DNA from: JAKPQE01 sp041397845
GTDB lineage: Bacteria; Pseudomonadota; Alphaproteobacteria; Rhizobiales; JAKPQE01
NCBI GenBank assembly: GCA_041397845.1
Contig: JAWKVW010000015.1
Span: 1 to 64,000 of the forward strand
Direction: 5' to 3'
Length of the DNA: 64,000 nt
Part shown: positions 8,152 through 16,854 of the stretch, one piece after another
Layout of the letters: each line of letters opens with the position of its first letter
Numbering within the stretch: position 1 is the first letter of the stretch
Program-made: the position numbers and the translations under genes
The notes under the pieces: model-generated
Told to the model about the DNA's origin: nothing
What the model saw: only the letters and a program-made list of their open reading frames with translations
Databases searched by the model: none

Positions 8152-9713
8152 TCAGCGGGCTCCTTTTCCGCAGACTCCGGGCCAGTTCCTTGCGGGCGAT
8201 CTTGCCGGAATTGGTGCGCGGAAAGGCATCGCAGGCTCGATCGCGGCCGGATGCATGTAGTCAGGCAGGCATTCGCGGCACCAACGCAGAAGCTCGTCGA
8301 CCGACACGGCGCCAGCGGTGCGCGGCAGCACGAAGGCATGCAGGCGGCTGGTCGTTGCCGGGTCCGGCAGAGCGATGACAGCGGCCTCGGCGACATCCGG
8401 ATGGGCCGTCAGGGCCGCCTCGACATCGCCAAGCTCGATGCGGAAACCGCGAACCTTCACCAGCGTGTCGCGCCGGCTAAGTAGATGACGCCATCCTTGT
8501 CGAGGCAGCCGAAATCGCCGGTGCGATAGGCAACGCGCTTGCGGTGTTAATCCGGGTTGCGGCAGTGAGATCCGGCCGGCCGAGATAGCCGGGCGAGACG
8601 CAATCGCCGACAGCGGCGATCGCCCTCGCTGCCAGTCTCGACGGCAACGCCCGTGTCCGGGTCGAGCAGGGTCACAGCGGCGTTGTGAACGGGGCGGCCG
8701 ATCGGGAGATGCGCGGCAGGGCGAGGTGCTCGGGCCTGATCTCCAGAAAGGTGACGACGCGTTGGTCTCGATCGGACCGTAGAGATTGAAGATCCGCGTC
8801 TTCGGCAGGGCGGCCGCGAGCTCGGAAAGCGGGCCGGGGTATTCCTCGCCGGCATAGAGAAGGAGGCGGAGGTCCGGCAGTCCGTCGCGGGCAAGGGTGC
8901 TGCGGCCGAGGAGTGCGGCGAGCGCCGAAGGTACGGCATAGAGCACCGTGATGTGCCGACCTTGAGGAAATTCATCAGCGCCTGCGGATAAAGCACCGTT
9001 TCCTCGTCGATCGGCATAACGGTCGCGCCGTTGGCAAGGCCGACATAGATGTCGAAGACCGGGAGGTCGAAGTTGAGCTGAGGCGTGGACGGCGACGCGA
9101 TCGCCGGGGCCGATATCGAACGCCTCGCGGCCCCAGGCAACGAGGCAGCGGCATTGCGATGCGAGATCATCACGCCCTTCGGCGTGCCGGTCAACCCGAG
9201 GTATAGAGAATGTGGCGAATCGTCGGCGGCAATATCGGCCGCCGGGTTCTCTAATGTTCGACTGGTTGCGTCGCCGGCAAGCAGTTCGGCGAGGGCGAAT
9301 TCGCGGCAAAGACCGCCGGCGCGGGCGCCGTCCGGGCTGACCAGCAGCATCAGGCGTTCGGGGTCGATGGCGCCGAAATCCCAGTCGCGGGCGGTGCGGG
9401 CATCGACGAAGAGCGCGGCGACGCCGGCATCGGCCATGACGAACCGGCGCCGCTCGGCCGGATAGCGCGGGTCGATCGGAACATAGGTCATGCCGGCGGC
9501 AAGGCTTGCCAGCATGACGATGATCGTCGGTTCGGACTTGTGCATGTGAATGGCGATGCGGGCGCCGGGCGCAAGCTCGCGGCGCAGCGCGGCGGCAAGC
9601 GCCCGGACCTGCCGCGCGGCCGCGCCATAGCTGGTGGTGCGGCCGGCAAACTCGAAGGCCGGAGCCTCGGGCATCCGCTCGGCGGTCGCCAGAAAGAGGT
9701 CGTGCAGCAGCAT
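8148..9713 (-). pseudogene. AMP-dependent amino-acid/acyl adenylating enzyme, frameshifted
   Basis: The intended product of ~515 aa starts at ATG 9713, four bases after the stop of the upstream BtrH-like gene. Adenylation motifs are spread over different frames: TGTPKGVMISH (A3 loop), NLYGPIETN (A5), VKVRGFRIELGDVEAAL (A8) and NSGKIARKEL (A10 with the catalytic Lys). Many small indels between about 8200 and 9240 break the frame. Each motif is intact when read locally, so errors in the sequence are likelier than decay. It should activate an amino or carboxylic acid for loading on one of the cluster's carrier proteins. There is no fused condensation or carrier domain. Confidence 0.8.
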
Positions 9714-9717
9714 CGGG

Positions 9718-10713
9718 TCAGGCTCCACGGATTGCGGCGAGGTGTTCGGCGAGTTGGGCGGCAGCGCGGCTCTCGGCGGCAGACAGCATCCCGGCGATGA
9801 GGTCGAAGACGGCTTCCGGCGCGGCGCGGCCACGGGCGACGCGGCGCGACATGAGGTAGGCGGCTTCCTGCGCCTCGCCCCAGCGGGCGGCGATTTCCGT
9901 CGCAAATTCGGCCGCGAACCCGGCGGGCAGGAGGTCCGGCCGGGCGGTTTCGAGATCGGCGAGCCAGAGTGCATGCAGCCGGCGGGCGCGGGCGACCAGC
10001 CATGTCGCAAGGACGAACTGCCGGGTTTCGGCAAGGTCGCCACGCCGCGCGCGATAGTGCCCGGCGAACGCAACCATCTCGCCATTGCCGCGAAGGCGCG
10101 TGCCGATCACGGCGGCATTTTCGGCAAGAGCGCTGGCCGGGTCGAAGTCGGTCACGCCGGTGCCGGGCTCGAGCGTTTCGACACGATGGCGATTGCTGCC
10201 GGCAAGCTGGTCGATGGCGGCAAGGATGGTCGCGGTGTCGACCTCGATTGCTGTCGGCACGGCAGCGCCCCATTCGGTCAGGTTCGAATAGGCATCGACG
10301 ACGTGAACGCTCGTGCCGTCGCCGGATATGCCATCGACCAGAAAGCCGTGCTCCATGTGCTCATTGCCGGCATAGGGCAGCCAGGGCATGGCGAACGCGT
10401 CGCCATAGAGCAGCGGCGGCGTGCCGGCGGCAAGGAGCTGGCGCCACGTCTCGATGGCGTTTTTCGGGTCAAGCGTGGCGGCGCGAAGGCGGTAGCCGGT
10501 GAGGGCGGCGACGCGGTCGGCGGTCGGCGTGCGGACCGTAAGCGGCATGGGGCCCGCGCCGGGATGGAAGGCGAAATGCCATTCGCAGGCGAAGGGGCCG
10601 CGCAGGTCGGCGATGCCGCGATGGGCGAGAAGGACGGCGATATTGTCCTCGATGCAATCGAGGAGATCGCTGTCGACGGCGGACCAATCGAGATCGAGAT
10701 GGGCGACGGCCAT
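9718..10713 (-). CDS. BtrH-like acyltransferase, paralogue A
   Basis: A 331-aa soluble protein resembling the N-terminal domain of BtrH (butirosin biosynthesis), which has a papain/C39-like fold. The pattern is a Cys in DLLDCIEDNIAVLL (Cys20), GDAFAMPWLPY, a His before a hydrophobic strand (EHGFLVDG, His122), and an Asp in VHVVDAY (Asp140). Together these make a plausible Cys-His-Asp triad. The C-terminal half is helical, as in BtrH proteins. It lies 3 bp after paralogue B. BtrH moves an acyl group from an acyl carrier protein to an amine. A similar ACP-to-acceptor transfer is inferred here. Confidence 0.68.
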   Translation of the reverse strand: MAVAHLDLDWSAVDSDLLDCIEDNIAVLLAHRGIADLRGPFACEWHFAFHPGAGPMPLTVRTPTADRVAALTGYRLRAATLDPKNAIETWRQLLAAGTPPLLYGDAFAMPWLPYAGNEHMEHGFLVDGISGDGTSVHVVDAYSNLTEWGAAVPTAIEVDTATILAAIDQLAGSNRHRVETLEPGTGVTDFDPASALAENAAVIGTRLRGNGEMVAFAGHYRARRGDLAETRQFVLATWLVARARRLHALWLADLETARPDLLPAGFAAEFATEIAARWGEAQEAAYLMSRRVARGRAAPEAVFDLIAGMLSAAESRAAAQLAEHLAAIRGA

Positions 10714-10716
10714 GGC

Positions 10717-11835
10717 TCAGGACACCTCGGCGAGCGGCGCTTTGGCGCCGAGCCCTTCAGCGAACTGACGGATAAAGACGGTTTCGGCATCGGCGATGCG
10801 GCCAAGGGTGTCGGCGAGGAGCTGGCGCGGTTTTCGGCCGCGCTCCAGGCAGGCAAGATTATAGCGCAGGAGCTGCGGCAGGGTGTTCCAGAGCGGCACG
10901 ATGTCGTCGGCAAGGCGGGTCGCGAGCGTGCCGGCGGCGGCGAAGCCGAACTCGCGCTCGGCCCGGGCAAGCGTGCGGGCAAAAAGCTCGCGGGTGCGGG
11001 CAGCGACCCAGAGGTCGTTGGCGAAATCGTAGAGGGCGGGCTCGGCGAGAAATTCGATGAAGCGTTGATGCAGGTGGCGCAGCGCATCCGGGCCGACATG
11101 CCAGTGCGGGCCGGATAGGTCGGCGCGGCGGACGCGGCCGGTGGCAAAGTCGAGCGACGTTGCAAAGAGGGCGCCGACCGAGCCGGCGTCGAAGCGGCAG
11201 GCGGCCGGGGCGACGATCGTTGCCAGCCACTGGTGCGGGCTTTCGGGGTCGTCGCGCTCGGCCGTGCCGAGGGCCCAGATTTCGCGGGATCGCAAGGGGC
11301 CGGAGCGGTCGGCGCTGATCGAGGCGAAGCTGGCGAGGTCGTCGAGGGAATGCCAGCCGGCATGCGGCGCCTGATCGCCCTCATCGTCGGTATAGGCGAA
11401 GGCGTCGCTGACATGCACCGCGTTGCCGTCCGCAGCGACGTCGTCGACAACGAACCAGTGCGGGGCGTGGCGAACGCCGCAACTGACCTGCCAGGGCAGA
11501 CGGAAGGTATCGCCGGAGACGATGACCGGACCGCTGTCCCGGAAGTCCGCGAGAATGGCGGCGGCGGCTCTCCTGGCGTCCGGCGCGGAGCGGCGCTCCA
11601 GCCGGGCGCCGGCGAGCGAGCCCGCGCCAAGGAGCGGCGTGTGATAGTGCACGAACTCGAAATCCGGGCGATCGGCGGCGTTGTCGGCGACGGCCAGATA
11701 GAACTGGCTGCCGATGATCCAGACGGGATCGAGGCGGTGTTTCTGGAGATAGCGGGAAATCGCGGCGGTGTAGCAGGAGAGGGCGTCACCGGGGATGGTG
11801 GCGGCGCTTTCCGTCGTCGGGATGTCGTCGGTCAT
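10717..11835 (-). CDS. BtrH-like acyltransferase, paralogue B
   Basis: A 372-aa protein with the same skeleton as the neighbouring paralogue but low overall identity. It has Cys21 in ALSCYTAAISRYL, SGDTFRLPW, His126 in APHWFVVDDV and Asp144 in VHVSDAFAY. The C-terminal half is a helical region. No signal peptide or membrane segment is seen. It lies 15 bp downstream of the phosphopantetheinyl transferase gene. It may be a second acyl-transfer enzyme or a condensing partner of paralogue A. Confidence 0.66.
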   Translation of the reverse strand: MTDDIPTTESAATIPGDALSCYTAAISRYLQKHRLDPVWIIGSQFYLAVADNAADRPDFEFVHYHTPLLGAGSLAGARLERRSAPDARRAAAAILADFRDSGPVIVSGDTFRLPWQVSCGVRHAPHWFVVDDVAADGNAVHVSDAFAYTDDEGDQAPHAGWHSLDDLASFASISADRSGPLRSREIWALGTAERDDPESPHQWLATIVAPAACRFDAGSVGALFATSLDFATGRVRRADLSGPHWHVGPDALRHLHQRFIEFLAEPALYDFANDLWVAARTRELFARTLARAEREFGFAAAGTLATRLADDIVPLWNTLPQLLRYNLACLERGRKPRQLLADTLGRIADAETVFIRQFAEGLGAKAPLAEVS

Positions 11836-11850
11836 GTTCGGTTTTCCGGA

Positions 11851-12555
11851 TCAGGCGGCGATCGGCGCGGCGAGGGCTTCGATATCGGCAGGGGTGATAA
11901 AGGCGGGCGGCGCAGGCGCTGCGGCGGGGGCATCGACCGGTTCGAGGACGGCGAGGGCGGCACGATGGCCGGGGCCGGCATCGACGCTCCACCAGCGGCA
12001 GCCGGCGGCAATGCCGGTATCGTCCGGCCCGACGTCGATGCTGCGAAAGGGCAGGGAAATGCCAAGCCCGCGCGCCTTGGCGATCGCCTCCTTGACGGTC
12101 CAGACGCGGAAGAACCCGGCATCGGCTGCCTTGCCAGCGAGGCCGTCGAGACGAGCCCGTTCGGCGGCCGTGAAGAAGCGCCGGGCGATGCGCGGCTCGG
12201 CGGGGCCAATCGGTTCCAGGTCCACGCCGACGGGACGGGTGCCGCCGATGGCGACCAGCACCGCTCCGCCGGCATGGGACCAACTGAACGACAAGCGTTG
12301 CGCGTCGCTGGTGGCGGCAAGCACCGGCTTGCCGCGATCGGTCGCGACGATCGGCACGGCGTTCGGGGGAAGACCGAGGCGGACGCCGAGCAAAGCCCGA
12401 ACGAGGGCGCGAGAAAGAAGAAACTCGCGCCGCCGTGTCGGATCGGCCAGCCCGGCAAGCCGCTGGCGCTCACCGGCGGTCAACAGGCGGGCAAGCGTTT
12501 CCGCCGGCAGATCGCCGCCGGCGGGAACCAGCCAGAGACGGGCGGCCTCGGTCAT
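11851..12555 (-). CDS. Sfp-type 4'-phosphopantetheinyl transferase
   Basis: A 234-aa protein with the Sfp/AcpT motifs PVGVDLEPI (Mg2+-binding Asp/Glu) and WTVKEAIAKARGLG. Length and motif spacing fit the Sfp rather than the AcpS group. It would transfer phosphopantetheine from CoA to the conserved Ser of the cluster's two carrier proteins. The chosen ATG is 5 bp after the stop of BtrH-like paralogue C; longer frame extensions would run through that gene. Its presence in the operon argues that the cluster is self-sufficient for ACP activation. Confidence 0.9.
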   Translation of the reverse strand: MTEAARLWLVPAGGDLPAETLARLLTAGERQRLAGLADPTRRREFLLSRALVRALLGVRLGLPPNAVPIVATDRGKPVLAATSDAQRLSFSWSHAGGAVLVAIGGTRPVGVDLEPIGPAEPRIARRFFTAAERARLDGLAGKAADAGFFRVWTVKEAIAKARGLGISLPFRSIDVGPDDTGIAAGCRWWSVDAGPGHRAALAVLEPVDAPAAAPAPPAFITPADIEALAAPIAA

Positions 12556-12560
12556 TCTCG

Positions 12561-13547
12561 TCACTCGGCCGCGATGGACGCATCGAGGGGCGTGAGGACG
12601 ATGTGCATTTCGGCGATCTCCTCGCCGACGACCTTCTCCAGGCGTTCGCGCACCCGCACGAGGGTCTTTTCCTGCCCGGCCGCCATGAACTTGTAAGCAA
12701 GGGCGGAGGCAAGGTTCCAGTCCTCGGCCCAGCGATCGAAGGCGGTGGTGAACGCGTCGGCGTCGCCGCCGGAGACGAGGCCCCGTGTGGCAAGCGCACG
12801 GACGAGATCGGCGGCAAACGCGCGCGAGGCGCCGACGGCCTTCAGGTAGGAATGGGCCTGAAGCCAGCGTTCGGCCGGGGCGCCGGGGCCATCGCTGCGG
12901 ATGGCGTCGAGGCAAGGGCCGACGAGGTCGAGGTCGGCACGGACCGGCAGGCGGGCGCTGATCGTCTGGCGCAGCCTGGCGAGCAGGGTAGACCAGTCGC
13001 CCTGGTAGGGCTTGCAGGCGCGGATGCCGAGCAGCGGCGCGCCTTGCGAGACGAGCGCCTCGTGGAACACCTCGATCGGCATGACGACACGCAGGTAGCG
13101 ATCGGCGATGTGCAGGCCGGTCCCGTCGTCGGTCATGCCGTAGATCATCGCGTTGTGCAGGGCATGGACGCGGCGGTATTTGTCGGCGGCGTTCTCGTCG
13201 TAATAGCCGTCATGCGGGGCGAGCACCGGGCCGACGGCGGCGAGGGTATCGGCAAGAACAAGGCGGAATTCGTCGACATCGGCCGGCACCGGCTGGCTGA
13301 GCCAGTCGACCGAGAAGAGCCCGGCCCAGACCGACTGGTCGAAACCGCCGAGATGGGCGCCGGCGATGTCGCCCTTGGTCATCGGCGCGACGATGTCGGC
13401 AAAGGCAACATGCAGGCCGGCATAGACCGGCGTGATGTCGAGGCACTGAAAGTCGCGCAGCATCGAGGCGATGATGCCGTTCTTGCAGTTGAGCGCCGAA
13501 TAGCGGACCTCGTTGAGGTCGAAATCGTTGGGTTCCTTCAGTTTCAT
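12561..13547 (-). CDS. BtrH-like acyltransferase, paralogue C
   Basis: A 328-aa protein from the preferred ATG at 13547, which has GAAGGTG 5 nt upstream. An alternative ATG at 13565 overlaps the TrpB-like stop but has no spaced ribosome site. From 13547 the triad candidates are Cys21 in ALNCKNGIIASML, His131 in ALHNAMIYGM and Asp149 in LHIADRY. This matches the pattern of paralogues A and B. It is the most divergent of the three and lacks the GD-F-LPW segment. Function is inferred from this pattern and the neighbours. Confidence 0.6.
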   Translation of the reverse strand: MKLKEPNDFDLNEVRYSALNCKNGIIASMLRDFQCLDITPVYAGLHVAFADIVAPMTKGDIAGAHLGGFDQSVWAGLFSVDWLSQPVPADVDEFRLVLADTLAAVGPVLAPHDGYYDENAADKYRRVHALHNAMIYGMTDDGTGLHIADRYLRVVMPIEVFHEALVSQGAPLLGIRACKPYQGDWSTLLARLRQTISARLPVRADLDLVGPCLDAIRSDGPGAPAERWLQAHSYLKAVGASRAFAADLVRALATRGLVSGGDADAFTTAFDRWAEDWNLASALAYKFMAAGQEKTLVRVRERLEKVVGEEIAEMHIVLTPLDASIAAE

Positions 13548-13561
13548 CGGTGCACCTTCGA

Positions 13562-14929
13562 TCATTCCGCCGGTTCGGCGACGGGGACGCGGGCAAGGGC
13601 GGCAGCGATCTCGGCGTCGGTGATGGTGACGTCGGTGATGTTGCCGTCGAGGTGGGACTGGTAGGCGGCAAGGTCGAAATAGCCGTGACCGCTGAGGCAG
13701 AAGAGGATGGTGCGCGCCTCGCCGGCCTCGCGGGCGGCGATCGCTTCCATGATCGCGCCATGAACGGCATGGGCGGATTCGGGAGCCGGCAGGATGCCTT
13801 CGTGGCGCAGGAACGCCGCGCCGCTCTCGAAGATGTGGCTCTGCGGATAGGCGACGGCCTCGACAAGGCCGCGATCATAGAGGGCGCTGACCAGCTTGGA
13901 GGTGGCGTGGTAGCGCAGGCCGCCGGCGTGGATGTCCGGCGTCGCGAAGTCGTGGCCGAGCGTATACATCTTCTCCATCGGCGTGACGCCGGAGGAGTCG
14001 GTGAAGTCGTAGCGGTATTCGCCGCGCGTCAGCTTCGGGCAGGCCGTCGGCTCGACACTGACGCAGCGCACGGCACGCTTGCCGGCGAAGTTGTCGGCAA
14101 GGAAGGGAATGGTCATGCCGCCGAAATTGCTGCCGGCGCCGAGGGAGCCGATGACGATATCGGGATAGTGGCCGGCGATCTCCATCTGGCGCCTGGCCTC
14201 GAGGCCGAAGACGGTCTGATGCAGGATCGAGTAGGGCTCGCCGCTGCCGATGCAGAAGCGGGTATCGTCACGCTCGACGGTCTCGTCGAGGGCCTCGGCG
14301 ATGGCGAGGGCGATGTTGCCGTGGCCTTCGGGGTGCTCGGCGAGGAAGCGCCGGCCCGAGGCGGTGCGCGGATCGGGGCTCGAGATCACCTCGGCGCCGT
14401 AGAGGCCCATGATGGTGCGGCGGTAGGGCTTGGCGCGATAGCTCGAGCCGACCATGTAGACCCGGCAGCCGAGGCCGAACATGTTGCAGCCGACGGCGAC
14501 GGCGGTGCCCCACTGGCCGGCGCCGGTGGCGGTGACGAGCCGTTTCACGCCGGAGCGGTGGTAGTAGTAGGCCTGCGCGATCGCGGTGTTCAGCTTGTGG
14601 CTGCCCGACGTGTTATCGCCCTCATACTTGAAGTAGATGCGGGCCGGGGTATCGAGCGCCTTTTCAAGACCGGTGGCGCGGATGAACGGTGTCGGCCGCC
14701 AGGCGAGATAGGCCTCGCGAACCGGCGCGGGGATCTCGATCCAGCGCTTCTTCGACAGGCTCTGGCGCACCAGTTCCATCGGCACCTGGAGCGTGAAGCC
14801 GGTGCCGCTGTCGCTCCGGCCCGGCGGCGGCAGGTCCGGCGGCAGGTCGAAGTCGAGATCGGCGAGGATGTTGTACCAGTGCGTCGGCATTTCCGACGCC
14901 GGCAGCAGGATGCGCTTTTCGCCGGTCAT
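13562..14929 (-). CDS. TrpB2-type tryptophan synthase beta-like PLP enzyme
   Basis: A 455-aa fold-type II PLP enzyme of the TrpB2 group. The PLP lysine is Lys112 in NTSGSHKLNTA, followed by a GAGQWG motif and the phosphate-binding GAGSNFGGM. No trpA lies nearby, and the gene sits inside the cluster (4-bp overlap with the ACP gene), so it is unlikely to be the housekeeping enzyme. TrpB-type enzymes make an aminoacrylate from Ser and add a nucleophile. Here it may make an unusual amino acid building block; that is inference. Confidence 0.85.
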   Translation of the reverse strand: MTGEKRILLPASEMPTHWYNILADLDFDLPPDLPPPGRSDSGTGFTLQVPMELVRQSLSKKRWIEIPAPVREAYLAWRPTPFIRATGLEKALDTPARIYFKYEGDNTSGSHKLNTAIAQAYYYHRSGVKRLVTATGAGQWGTAVAVGCNMFGLGCRVYMVGSSYRAKPYRRTIMGLYGAEVISSPDPRTASGRRFLAEHPEGHGNIALAIAEALDETVERDDTRFCIGSGEPYSILHQTVFGLEARRQMEIAGHYPDIVIGSLGAGSNFGGMTIPFLADNFAGKRAVRCVSVEPTACPKLTRGEYRYDFTDSSGVTPMEKMYTLGHDFATPDIHAGGLRYHATSKLVSALYDRGLVEAVAYPQSHIFESGAAFLRHEGILPAPESAHAVHGAIMEAIAAREAGEARTILFCLSGHGYFDLAAYQSHLDGNITDVTITDAEIAAALARVPVAEPAE

Positions 14930-15201
14930 TCCGCCGCCTCCCGGCCGGCGACGGCGGCGACGAAGAAGTCGACGAGCTCGCCGACGGTGTTGAAACGGGC
15001 CTGCATCAGGGCCTCGTCGGAGGTCTCGATTTCCAGCTCGTCCTCAAGGGCGATGACGGCGCGGATGAAACCCAGCGAATTGACGGAAACGTCGCCGTTG
15101 AAGCTCAGGGTGTCGGCAAGCTCGGTGGCCGGCATCGGCAGCTTGGCCTCGCGCACGAGGGTTTCCTTGACGAGGGTGGCGATGGTGTCGCGGTCGGTCA
15201 T
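14926..15201 (-). CDS. Acyl carrier protein 1
   Basis: A 91-aa acidic helical protein with the carrier motif VNSLGFIRAVI. Ser42 is the expected phosphopantetheine site, with Asn in place of the usual Asp before it. Its stop overlaps the TrpB-like start by 4 bp. It is a stand-alone carrier, like BtrI of the butirosin pathway. It is distinct from the second carrier at 21011-21271, so the cluster probably has two tethered intermediates. Confidence 0.85.
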   Translation of the reverse strand: MTDRDTIATLVKETLVREAKLPMPATELADTLSFNGDVSVNSLGFIRAVIALEDELEIETSDEALMQARFNTVGELVDFFVAAVAGREAAE

Positions 15202-15293
15202 GGTGTGGTCCTTTCAGGGCAGGGAGCAGCGTTCCGGGAAGCGGCGGTGCCGCTCCCGGCGCTCGGGACGATGGATCTCAAGGTTGCTTGCGG

Positions 15294-16808
15294 TCAGTCG
15301 GGGTAGCGGATGATGCCGTTCTCCCGGGTGTCGCCGATGATGGCGGTCCAGTCGTTGTAATGGTGGGCGCGGCCGTGGACGGCCTCGAGCGCGGCATCGT
15401 CCGGGGCAAGGCAGATGCGGTGCCAGCACTCGGGCGAGCGCGCGGCGCGGCGCGCATAAACGAGACTTGCGGCGGGCTCGGCGCCGGCAAGGTCCGCGGC
15501 AAGATCCTTGCGGGTGACGGTCGGCAGGATGTCCGCGGCGACCTCGGCGCGCAGGCCGGCGATCCAGTCGCGGTCACGCCAGAGGCCGAAGACGAGATCG
15601 ACGGTGTCGGTCGCGGCAAGGTCCGGCGCGTCGGCATCCTCGGCGAGGGTCGGCGTCACCGGCCAGAAGCTTGCGAACCACATGCGCAGGATGCGCCGGG
15701 TCGTCTTGCCGACCGAGGGAGAGAACGACAGGCGGTCACGCCGGTTGTCGTTCCAGAGCGGGTTCTCGCAAGCGCCGAGCGGTCCGGAAAAGGCCGGACT
15801 GCCGGCGGTCAGCCCGGGCAGATCGCGGGCCCAGTCGGCGACGAGGCCGGCCATGTCGATCTCGTCGAAGCGGCGGCCGGAGAGGCGCTCGAGGAACCAG
15901 TGGACGTGGAACCGGCCGAGCGAGGAGAACCATTTTTCCTGACCGGCGGCCGAGACCGGGCCGGCGACCTCGAGCTCGCCGATGGCTTTTGTCGCGCCGA
16001 TGAACTGGTCGAGGAAGTAGGCCCGCCAGGTCTTGTTGCGGGTGACGGTCGATTCATGGATGCCGACCTTGGAGAGGAATTCGGCCGGAATGCGCGAGAA
16101 GAGCTGCGCCTGCTCCTCGTCGGAAAGGGCAAGGGCATCGAGGCGGCGCGTCCAGTAAAGACGGCCCATGAAATGCCAGATGCCGAGGCGCCACCACTGC
16201 GGCCAGTCGATATAGCCGGGGCGGTCGAGGTCGACGTGGTTGGCAAAGCCGAAGACGAGGGTGAGCCGGTTGCGGCCGTCGATGGTGCGATAGAAACCGG
16301 ACTTGCCGTTCGGCGCCGGCAGGAGGGTGATGCTCGGGATGATGCGCACGTCAAGATCGGCGCCCATGACGTCGACGAGCGTCGGGCTCTGGTCGTAGCG
16401 GCTTTCCTCGTGCATGCGGCGGATCGGATCGAGGTCGATGTCGAGTTCGACCATCAGGTCCTGCAGGGCAGCGCGGGCGCGCTCGCGCAGGGCGCCGTCG
16501 TCGACGAGCGCTTCCAGCCAGGCGATTGCTTCTTCCTCGGCGGCGGGAATGGCGTCGTAGCGCTCGAATTCGCGGGCGGCGATGGCGAGCGCCCGATGCA
16601 GGTCGAGCGTCTTCAGGACCTCGGTCAGCTTCCCGGCCGGCCCGGGAACGGCGGCCTTTTCGAGAAACTTCTCCAGCATCGGCCGGGTGACGATCGGCTG
16701 CGGGCCGAGCATCGCCTTTTGCGGCGCGCAGTAGAGCTGCCAATGGGCGGCAACGACGTCGAGCGCGGGGAAGGGCGTCAGTTGCAGAACCTGTTCTCTG
16801 GTGGTCAT
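15294..16808 (-). CDS. Uncharacterised 504-aa protein of the cluster
   Basis: I do not recognise a family. The ATG at 16808 is the first in-frame Met after the upstream gene's end; an upstream extension would run into the aminotransferase gene. The protein is soluble, without a signal peptide or clear membrane segment. It is rich in Trp and Arg in its middle part (WPQWWRLGIWHFMGRLYW, about residues 200-217) and contains several His residues that could bind metal. It sits between the aminotransferase and ACP1 genes on the same strand, with 46-bp and 92-bp gaps. A catalytic role in the pathway is possible but not shown. Confidence 0.75.
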   Translation of the reverse strand: MTTREQVLQLTPFPALDVVAAHWQLYCAPQKAMLGPQPIVTRPMLEKFLEKAAVPGPAGKLTEVLKTLDLHRALAIAAREFERYDAIPAAEEEAIAWLEALVDDGALRERARAALQDLMVELDIDLDPIRRMHEESRYDQSPTLVDVMGADLDVRIIPSITLLPAPNGKSGFYRTIDGRNRLTLVFGFANHVDLDRPGYIDWPQWWRLGIWHFMGRLYWTRRLDALALSDEEQAQLFSRIPAEFLSKVGIHESTVTRNKTWRAYFLDQFIGATKAIGELEVAGPVSAAGQEKWFSSLGRFHVHWFLERLSGRRFDEIDMAGLVADWARDLPGLTAGSPAFSGPLGACENPLWNDNRRDRLSFSPSVGKTTRRILRMWFASFWPVTPTLAEDADAPDLAATDTVDLVFGLWRDRDWIAGLRAEVAADILPTVTRKDLAADLAGAEPAASLVYARRAARSPECWHRICLAPDDAALEAVHGRAHHYNDWTAIIGDTRENGIIRYPD

Positions 16809-16854
16809 GGTCTTTGGTTCCTGGCATGGCGCGCCGGCCGGCGCGGCCGGTGGC

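Noticed and set aside
9634..12696. Long plus-strand frames opposite the BtrH-like and phosphopantetheinyl transferase genes
   Set aside because: No recognisable domain, and they oppose well-supported coding frames with tight operon spacing.
13562..14929. Housekeeping trpB of a trp operon
   Set aside because: No trpA, trpF or other trp gene nearby; the gene overlaps ACP1 and belongs to the TrpB2 group.
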